A stretch of DNA of 60,000 nucleotides from Symsagittifera roscoffensis (lineage: Eukaryota > Xenacoelomorpha > Acoela > Convolutidae). The number at the start of each line of letters is the position of its first letter. The stretch's first letter is position 1. The notes under the pieces are model-generated. The model searched no databases and was not told where the DNA came from. It saw only the letters and a program-made list of their open reading frames with translations. Below, piece after piece: positions 52,738-60,000 of this stretch. Location of the stretch: NCBI RefSeq assembly GCF_963678635.1, contig NC_087063.1, positions 37,464,759-37,524,758 of the forward strand, read 5' to 3'. Made by a program: the position numbers and the translations under genes.

Positions 52738-55107
52738 ATGGATAACTTCAACTTGGATGAATTGATGGACCTGGCAGAGGCATATGTGGGACCGATGGTA
52801 GATGCGATCTATCGTCGGCTGATCGATCGAGACTTCGCTCTGGAGGACCCAGAGGTAGTCATGTTGCTGACCGCCCTGATCAACATCTTGGGGCATGACA
52901 ACCGTGGGGACCGCCCCACGGAAGTCCTGTTGATGGCAGCATATGGAGAGAGGGGAGTACTAGACCGCCCGAACATGAGAGTGATGAGGTGGAGAAACGG
53001 GGCTCTCTCAGGGAGTGACTTGGCGAATGAGCCTGGATTGGGAAGTTCTAGGACTTACCAACCAGGTGAGATGCCTATGCCCTCCAAGCCCAAACCTGGG
53101 CTGACGAGAATGCATCAGGAGATGAACAGCGAGGCTGCCTCGTCTGGTTCACCACTGAGAGCAGCTGTGCCACCAAAGAGGGCGAAAGTAGGACAGAAGG
53201 TTCAGTCGAACCAAACCATGCAAGATCTGGATGAGATCAAGGATGAACTGGAAAGTACGAAGAAGGAGCTGGACGAGATGACCAAAAGCATGCTCAAGAT
53301 GGAGGACGATCGGGACATGTGGAGAAGATTGTTCGAAGACTGTAACAAAAAGCAGGGTCAAGAAATTGAGCGCTTCAGGCAGGACTACAAAGAGCGTTCG
53401 GAACAGATGGCGTTGACAACGGCCGTGGAGAAAGTGATACCTGCAAGGAATATTCCTCGTGGGCAGTCCCCGATGGAGCTCTTGACGCCTCGAGAAATGA
53501 GTCAAACAACGGAGACACGGCTCCCGACAGAGACAAATCGAGTAACGATCCCGGACCCTAGTGACACCTTGGGTGACCCCGTCGTGGAACAAACGGTGAG
53601 GAAGCTGATAGAGACAGCTGGACGACTGGTCGCCAACAAGAATGCGCCAGGTTCCGGGGTGACTGCACCCTATGGAACAATCGACGACACGGGCAGAGTA
53701 CGACTCTCCCAGACCGTGATCAGACAGGGGATAAGGGACGTGACGCCACTCATGGGGAGCTCGAAGGCCCCAGAGAGAAGAATACAGAAGATGCCAGCGA
53801 AGAAAGTGTCTCGCATCATAGACGTACAAAAGAACAATCAATTGAAATATAATTTCACGGGAGTTCCGGAGACAGATCCGAGAGCTTGCTTCAATCGAGC
53901 GACTTGGAGCCCGGCAGTAAACCTGCAGCAACCACCACTGGGGACATCTCATCTGATACTGGGAGACAGCTTGGTCAGAGTACTATCGAATTTGAGGACC
54001 TCGTGGGTCACCACGGTGATGGCCTTTGGAGGCGCGACGATAGCCCAGTTATATCGAATGGTGGAATTGATGAATCCAGGGAGGATCCCCAATGTGATGA
54101 TCCTGGTTGGGACGAATGACATCTCCAGAGGTTTAGATGAGCAGGAAGCACTATGGGAATCAATGATGGTGTGTTTGTTTACTACCCTCTGGCAGAAATT
54201 CAATTGCGCGGTACTGACCGTTTGCACTGTGCCCATGAACACGAGAAGCTTGATCGCAGCAGGAAGAAGGCACAACGAGGGAGTCGTCAGGTGCAATAAC
54301 ATCTTGAGGAACCTCGCAAGTCGAAACGCCGGAAGAATGATCCTCATGGACATCGAACATGAGTTGAGAGCTATGGATCAGGCCAGACTGACCACGGACG
54401 GCATCCACTTCGACAGTATCGAAGGACAAGCTTGGTTGAATCGAGTCTTCCAAGAGCGGTTGGACGAACTAGAAGCGGAACTCTTTGACACAGGAGTGCT
54501 GAAGGAAGAAGGAACAGCGAGTGACGCGGTGATTACCACCTTTGTGCCTCCTATTCTGGAAACACGCTTGGGTACGGTCCCGGCAATCACGAACTACAGG
54601 CATCAGAGCTCCAGCGAACCAGGTCAAAGGACAGACGTACAGGATCGATTGGGAGAAGCGCCGATGAGGAGGACCATCCATCCTAGGAGAAGAATAGGAC
54701 CTGTCAACCCAATCGAAGAGACAGCCGGCACGTCTAGATCGGACACTAGATCGGAGACGACAAGTACCAGTCGAGAGGAGAGACGCCCGGGCAGAGGCTC
54801 GTTGATGTGGTCAAAACCCATACCGTCTCCCTGGCATGTATACAAAGACGAGCTAATGAAGCTGGATCTCCAGAGGGTAAGCTTCATCGAAAATGCAAGG
54901 AGGATGCTGAATGGAGCGACGCTGTCCGTCAGCAGATTGTACTCGATAACCGGCGTAGACTGGTTGATAGCCGCTAGCATAAATTTCAGCTCCACGACGG
55001 CCTTGAGATTTGCTGACCTAGAGGGACTGCCCTCTAACAACACAATGGGACCAGTGAACGCGAGACCATTGCAAGACGTGAGGTTGAATCATGACGAAGG
55101 GAATTGA
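52738..55107 (+). CDS. ORF2: SGNH/GDSL-type hydrolase with coiled coil (copy 2)
   Basis: A 789-codon frame starting ATG at 52738. Residues 1-110 are helical and unrecognised. A basic PPKRAKVGQK patch follows at about 148, then a Glu/Lys-rich coiled coil at about 162-225. The hydrolase domain has all SGNH blocks: GDS at 409-411 (nucleophile Ser411), Gly431 in FGGAT, GTND at 458-461 (Asn460), and DGIH at 554-557 (Asp554, His557). The family cleaves esters of lipids or sugars; the substrate here is unknown. Non-LTR CR1-type elements carry an ORF1 esterase, so a role in particle or membrane interaction is possible, but that is inference. TGA at 55105 is a mutation: copy 1 has CGA. The protein originally continued about 40 residues further or more. 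Codon use matches pol. Confidence 0.85.
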   Translation: MDNFNLDELMDLAEAYVGPMVDAIYRRLIDRDFALEDPEVVMLLTALINILGHDNRGDRPTEVLLMAAYGERGVLDRPNMRVMRWRNGALSGSDLANEPGLGSSRTYQPGEMPMPSKPKPGLTRMHQEMNSEAASSGSPLRAAVPPKRAKVGQKVQSNQTMQDLDEIKDELESTKKELDEMTKSMLKMEDDRDMWRRLFEDCNKKQGQEIERFRQDYKERSEQMALTTAVEKVIPARNIPRGQSPMELLTPREMSQTTETRLPTETNRVTIPDPSDTLGDPVVEQTVRKLIETAGRLVANKNAPGSGVTAPYGTIDDTGRVRLSQTVIRQGIRDVTPLMGSSKAPERRIQKMPAKKVSRIIDVQKNNQLKYNFTGVPETDPRACFNRATWSPAVNLQQPPLGTSHLILGDSLVRVLSNLRTSWVTTVMAFGGATIAQLYRMVELMNPGRIPNVMILVGTNDISRGLDEQEALWESMMVCLFTTLWQKFNCAVLTVCTVPMNTRSLIAAGRRHNEGVVRCNNILRNLASRNAGRMILMDIEHELRAMDQARLTTDGIHFDSIEGQAWLNRVFQERLDELEAELFDTGVLKEEGTASDAVITTFVPPILETRLGTVPAITNYRHQSSSEPGQRTDVQDRLGEAPMRRTIHPRRRIGPVNPIEETAGTSRSDTRSETTSTSREERRPGRGSLMWSKPIPSPWHVYKDELMKLDLQRVSFIENARRMLNGATLSVSRLYSITGVDWLIAASINFSSTTALRFADLEGLPSNNTMGPVNARPLQDVRLNHDEGN

Positions 55108-56429
55108 GAAGAGAGACCTGGAAGATTTCTAGTGACAAGGGCGCCGATCGGACAACATGTGAAGATGTTCAGGCAAGTAAGCTCACCTCCAACGACTTAT
55201 GGTTCCGAGCAATGGAAGTGACATGTGAGAACACGAGAAGGAAAAATTCACTAGAGACTAGAGCTCATTTGGAGGCGATGGTTTTGAGAACCAAGCCGGA
55301 AGCCAACCAGTGGCTACACCTGAATTCTAGAGTAGCGGCATTGGGTGCAGATGCTTTTGAGCAAGGCCCCGTGATGATCACAAAGATACATGCCTACTTG
55401 TTGAAGGAGGTGAACCTGGCGGAAAATGCCGGAGAAAAGACCGCTGAATTTGTGAACAGAATGTGTCAGATTACTCTGGAAACCTTCTGGACCCAGGAAG
55501 TGAAGGGACAGGAGGGCTTTGAACGGACAGACAGCATGTTGGAAGGGTTGGGAGCCGGATGGACCGCGTCCTTCTTGGCAAAAGTCTACCCGAAAGTCTC
55601 GCATTACTGAATAAAAAAATTCCTCCCAGCAGTAGTGGAAGTGTCAATAGTGGAACTAATAGCCTTGTTCGTTACATTTGGAGCAGAGAGTTTCGTGAAA
55701 GGACCGGCGATGCTGTGTACCGAAGGAATTCAGAACCTGCGGTTAGATGGACTTCTGACATTGATTGCGATTACCCACGGAAACTTGGGAGGACTGATGA
55801 AACTGACACGTTGTCCAGAGCAGATGAGAGAGAGAGTGAGGAACTTAGATATGAAGAAGTCCACGGACTCGTGGAATAAGATTAGAGACCTGAGACACAC
55901 TCTTATCCAATATCTCTTACAACAAAATCGCTTTGGAACGGGAGAAGACGAGACTATTGAAAGAGAGGAAGTTGTTAGGCGACATAAAGGAGGCATGCCC
56001 CTGTTAACTGATCTGAGCTTGGCTATGAGAACCGATTCCTTAGCACTGATCAGAGGAGTCACGGAGTTTGTGACAGTGATCTATGGACCAGCAGTCACGT
56101 TTGCGTTCCCTGACGTTAAGGTGGAGGCTTATAGGAGGTCGGTGCTGCACCTGAACCTCATATCAGCAGTGGACGGTAGTACACTGAACTGGTGTGAACA
56201 GCACACATTGCGGGAGCTCATGAGTGAGGATCTGTTATTTACGAAAATATTGGAACCAGAGATGACAGTCATCAATTTTGACGATCACTTCCGTGATCGC
56301 ATGGGAGAAGTAGAAAGAGGACACATCGAAGTGTTTCCGAAGCTTTGGAATCTGAGACCCTATGATAAAACGAATGGTGAAATAACCAGAGTGCCTCGTC
56401 TCACTGCAGCATATCATAAAGTGAGATAA
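55108..56429 (+). pseudogene. ORF2 downstream coding region, part 1 (copy 2)
   Basis: After the TGA the ORF2 frame continues to 55221 (GRFLVTRAPIGQHVKMF). From about 55198 a second frame takes over (NDLWFRAMEV, EANQWLHLNSRVAAL, KVYPKVSHY) to TGA 55608, and the same frame continues (KFLPAVVEVSIVELIALF, HTLIQYLLQQNRF, DGSTLNWCEQHTLREL) to TAA 56427. It is helical and Leu-rich with no recognised domain. The switch near 55198 lies where copy 1 has about 350 bp of extra sequence, so a deletion probably caused it. Function unknown. Confidence 0.65.
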
Positions 56430-57480
56430 GAGACGAAGGACTGGGGTGATTACGAGAAGCTGCCGGAGGCAATCCCTGAATTCCCTCTGAGAAGAAGGAT
56501 GTTGCTCGGAGCAGTCTCCGTGGTGCAGACTCCTAGATTGGGAGCATTCGAAGCCAATGAAAGGAGAGTAGGGAATTGCATATTTTGCATATACGGAATT
56601 GCATATACACACGATTTGCATATACGGATCAAGCGACGAGAAGGCGAATAAGTAACGCCGCGACTCCCAAGCCTGGAGGATTTGACGAAGAATGGACGGG
56701 ATTAGGCTTAGCTCCGATGAAGATGAGAGGCAGGACCGAACTGCCTGAACCCTCCTTGATCCTGACTAGTGTGAAACCGGAGTTGAAAGTGGAAGAAACA
56801 CTGCAGGCGAGAACCTTTCTAGCACCCCCAAAGTGGTCCATGGAGAAGAGGAAGATAGATCGGCCGGTATATTGATAATACCGAAGTTTCCGGAAGGAAC
56901 CGACAATGATAAGCAAGGACCCTCGAGCTCAAAGAAGGATATGTCAGAAGGAGATGACGGACAGGGAGGAAGCCGTCAGACCGAAGAACCCATGCAACAA
57001 GATGCAAGTCAAGCTGGTGGGGAAGACGACAGGGCATCGACAGGAGGAGCATCCAGCCTGGATTTCAATATCTTCAGTGATCTTGAGAACAACGCGTATA
57101 GGTTGGAGGCGACTGAGCCAGCTGATGAAGGCATTTCGACACTGGAACCTCCGTCAGTCTTTACAGAAATGAAATGGAATTTGCCGGAGAGCAGCTCTCC
57201 TGGCAAATCAAGAAATAACGAACAAAGAATCCTTATGGAATCACCTAGAAGAAGAAGAGTAGAGGCCTCAGCCAGAGTACCTTTCTTGGGAACGCTGCCC
57301 GAAGAAGAATGCGAAGTACATCATCGAGACCACGAGAGTAGGACGGGATGCAAATTGGACAGAGTGGCGTTCATAGAAGAAGTCTGGACAGTTGTTCAGA
57401 GCTATGGGACCCAGTCCATTCTGAAAACGGGTCTCAACCAACCCTTGATGAGGGAAATCCTTGACAAGCTTAATGAGTGA
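56430..57480 (+). pseudogene. ORF2 downstream coding region, part 2 (copy 2)
   Basis: The part-1 frame continues past TAA 56427 (DWGDYEKLPEAIPEF, LGAFEANERR) to about 56570. There a short repetitive insertion (GCATATACGGA and relatives, about 56578-56625) precedes a frame change. Frame 2 carries PKPGGFDEEWTGLGL to about 56860. Frame 1 then carries an acidic, low-complexity stretch (56833-57480) ending DKLNE at TGA 57478. The composition suggests a disordered linker. No domain recognised. Confidence 0.6.
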
Positions 57481-60000
57481 GAAGGGAGACTGAGTGAGTT
57501 GTTGATCGACTCGGCCACTGATGAAAGTGAAGCGAATTCTCCCATCAAGATGACACCGCAGGACGATAAAGGAGAGGTGGTGTATCTGTCAAGAACCAGG
57601 AGAGGGACGATGCGATCAAAACTGGTGATTGATAAAATCAATGCGATGAAAATGAAGTTGGGCAGCAGAGTGATACCGAGGAGAGTCGGAAAGACGAAGG
57701 TGGATTCGGAGATATCGGTGAAAGCTGTTAACTCAGCGAAAAGGAAACGAGTCGAGGAGGTCATGGATTTGGGACAAGGTGATTATCAATTGCCTGGCAC
57801 AGATAAAATGTTAACTGATATAGCGAGGGTGCCACCCATTCTCATGGCGGGAATAAAGTCAACAGGTTATAAATCCAAAAGGAGTGACCGCACTCTGACT
57901 GGAGCAACCCTAGAAATGGAAATACTCAGCCAATGTGGGGAGAGCACAATGAAAGTCTTTAAGCCATCTCCCATGAATCATGGAAAGGGAAATGTCACAG
58001 GACAACTAGTACCAGTAGAATACAACCGACTGACAGTATCGGAGGCTGTGTCGATAGATGAACCTGAAGGTGGATACATGGAAATGTTGGAATACCGAAA
58101 CTCGGCTAGAGGGTACGTGATGGCTCTGGAAGACAACGGTGCCATGGAAGGTTATCTAGAGACAATGTTGCAAGGCACCACCCTCAAGCAGAAGGCGTAC
58201 GGGACTTTAGCGTCGTATGAGATACAGGCAGAAACGATGGAGCAGTTGGTGAGCCTTCCATGGAAAGCAGTGGTATTAAGGTACTTCGAAGAAGAGATGA
58301 GGACTACGCCAAGAATACACGCTCTCATGGCAGTACCTTACGTAAGAACAGAGTTACAACTGAGTTTTGCCTGGTGCATGATGGGACTAACTCGCGAAGA
58401 GTATGATTCAGAAGAAAGGAAGAGGTCAAAAGAAGAGAAGGTTTCCCTTATGACGAACCTGACGGATCTGATAGTCCAAGAGGGAGCAGCAGTAGCGTGT
58501 GCGAAACGGAGAGACGCTCTCTGTTTCATTCGATTCATGATAGAGCAGATTTCAGTACCTGTATTGAACACTTGTGTTAAGATGCTGAGGGAAGGCGATG
58601 AGCGAGCGAAAGCCTTGCTCTTGCTAGCACTGCTGGATATGCAGCAAAGCAAACCGATGAGGGTGAACATGAAAGAACCCGAGGAATTAGAGCCCATGAG
58701 AAAGATAGATGAAATCAGGAGATTTTCAAACAAGGAGCTGAGACTCACTAAAGAATCTATGGGGGCACTGCCGAAGTCCAGTGAATACTGTGGACCGATC
58801 AAGAAGAAATCGTATAGCTACGTATCCGGAATCATAGGGATAGCGTACAATCCTTTCCTGAGTAAAGACATACGCGATTGCTTCTTCGATTACGAGCAGG
58901 CGGGGTTACTAAGATTCTGGACGTCCAGAATTGTAACGATTAAGAGCGTTAACAATCCACAGGCCAAATTGGGACTGGTCTTGGAAGAAGAGGTGACTGC
59001 ACCTTCCGTACCAAAATCCGACAAAAGAGTGGAGTTTGGGTTGGAATTCTCAGATGAATTACTGAGAACGAGCTTGATGGCAGTCTGGGAATTGATGAGG
59101 CCATCATGGTGTCCTAGTCCCAACGCTGACTCGATATTACGGGCGACACAAGACGTGACGAGGGAACTGAATGCAGACTGTAACCTGCGTGACCTTAACA
59201 TCATATATAATATGATAATAACGGCCTCTAGGAGCAACGGAGAAGATAAAGTGGAGTTGCCTGGCTGGGGACCAGAAGACTGGGTCAAGCCTGGTAGCTG
59301 TCTGGCGGAAGTCTGTGGACTGGAAGGTCACGTTTGTGGAGGTCTGGACTGTGTGAAGACCCTAGAGAAACAACACAAGCAGTTGACGGTATTGTTTGGA
59401 AACGTAGTGATGAAAGCAAGAACAGAAACGGAACTGATAGCAGATTGCCATGGAGGGACCGAGGTGAATTTAGTGACTGCACTAGGATTCTACAGCATGT
59501 TTGGTTCTCTAGAGTCACTATTGAATCTAGAACAGAAACATGAGATGGTCACAGCCATCAGTGTAGAAGTATTCCCAGGAGTTCTGCAGACTGAGCAGAA
59601 ATACATAGGAAAATGGAGGGAAGCGATCGAGACGGAAATGAACATCAGACACAGTGAGACTTATTGTAGGCCATCAGGAGCACGATATTTGGTGGGTTCG
59701 TCATTGGCTCCAATGTGCAAGAGCAGATACCCGGTACATTTCGTAGCCGTGGATGTAAAGAGTACGAGAACGATCGTGGATCAAGCCTTCTCAGTGCCGA
59801 AGTGTGTGAGACTGGCGAGGATGTCCGAGAAATCTTACGAGTTGCTATGTAAGATGTTCTCAGCAGTTCCAGAGAGAACCAAGGAAGAGTTGGAATCAAT
59901 ACTAGGAAAGAAGTTCATGGGATACGTGAGCGGGAACTTCAGTGACTTTGAGAGACAGAAACAGAGAGGATCAACTGTCCCAGATTACAATACAGTAGAC
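57481..60000 (+). CDS. ORF2 downstream coding region, part 3: 840 codons open to the window end
   Basis: The same frame as the preceding 56833-57480 stretch stays open without any stop from 57481 to the right edge. Readable landmarks: GDYQLPGTDKMLTDIARVP (57780), AVPYVRTELQLSFAWCMMG (58330), AKALLLLALLDMQQ (58605), YVSGIIGIAYNPF (58822), CGLEGHVCGGLDC (59320, Cys-rich), ADCHGGTEVNLVTALGFYS (59444) and VDQAFSVPKCVRL (59778). The last part matches copy 1 at 14050-14376, confirming it is element sequence. Mixed helical and globular; I recognise no catalytic motif (no RNA-polymerase GDD, helicase P-loop or methyltransferase signature). The length of clean frame argues it encoded a required protein. 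Confidence 0.7.

Larger units (their letters stand above)
39141..60000 (+). mobile_element. Giant Ty3/gypsy-type element, copy 2 (runs off the window)
   Basis: More than 20 kb in one orientation: leader, Gag, protease, RT, RNase H, integrase, macro-like domain, SGNH ORF2 and a long coding tail. Gene order protease-RT-RNase H-integrase places it in Ty3/gypsy. Lesions noted: 1-nt deletion near 45191, TAA at 45315, 5-nt deletion near 45876, TAG near 46066, frame switch near 49100-49150, frameshift near 50055, frameshift near 51730, TAA near 52076, TGA at 55105, TGA at 55608, TAA at 56427, frame switches near 56640 and 56870, TGA at 57478. It is recognisably recent but not autonomous as it stands. 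Confidence 0.85.

Noticed and set aside
53149-53952. A 267-codon frame antisense to ORF2
   Set aside because: It mirrors the coding strand of the SGNH ORF; the + strand frame has domains and matches copy 1 at the protein level.

Overview
The window is eukaryotic, almost certainly invertebrate-animal, DNA. It is built almost entirely from retroelements of three kinds: a very large Ty3/gypsy-type element, a non-LTR (LINE) element with a restriction-like endonuclease, and a Penelope-like element (PLE) with a GIY-YIG endonuclease. I see no host gene, tRNA, rRNA or bacterial feature. The species cannot be told from the sequence; a marine invertebrate such as a cnidarian is only a guess.

Layout. 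1-552: PLE reverse transcriptase (RT) fragment (- strand). 553-1665: isolated fragment of a giant-element gag. About 1857-15115: giant element copy 1, heavily decayed, with a long non-coding leader (to 5955), gag, protease-RT, a macro-like domain, an SGNH-hydrolase ORF and a downstream coding tail. About 15360-15945: inverted repeat made of PLE ends. 15946-18500: broken LINE on the + strand carrying a piece of the giant element. 18521-30640: head-to-tail array of eight LINE units on the - strand, six of them sharing one 5' truncation point on both sides. 30641-34815: PLE with a nearly identical 1.6-kb tandem duplication. 34816-35991: LINE fragment. 35992-38545: a second PLE. 38546-39140: unassigned. 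39141 to the right edge: giant element copy 2, much better preserved and running out of the window.

The giant element is the main discovery candidate. Comparing its two copies gives this order: a roughly 3.6-4 kb leader full of a CCGGARGGGT motif and conserved hairpins; Gag (coiled coil, capsid-like region, two CCHC knuckles); protease; RT; RNase H; integrase (H2C2, D,D-35-E, GPF module); an acidic tail ending in a macro-domain-like region; a 0.4-kb spacer; ORF2 with a complete SGNH/GDSL hydrolase catalytic set; and about 5 kb more of coding sequence with no recognised domain, still open at the window end. Copy 2 alone exceeds 20 kb. It is not intact: gag, pol, integrase and ORF2 each carry one or more frameshifts or stops. 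Several of these lesions are shown to be mutations, because copy 1 keeps the sense codon.

Other notable points are a PHD-type zinc finger set between RT motifs B and C of the PLEs, hammerhead-ribozyme-like sequences in both PLE 3' ends, and PLE terminal sequence at the 5' end of two separate LINE copies. LTRs cannot be demonstrated for the giant element, because copy 1 has lost its 3' end and that of copy 2 lies outside the window.
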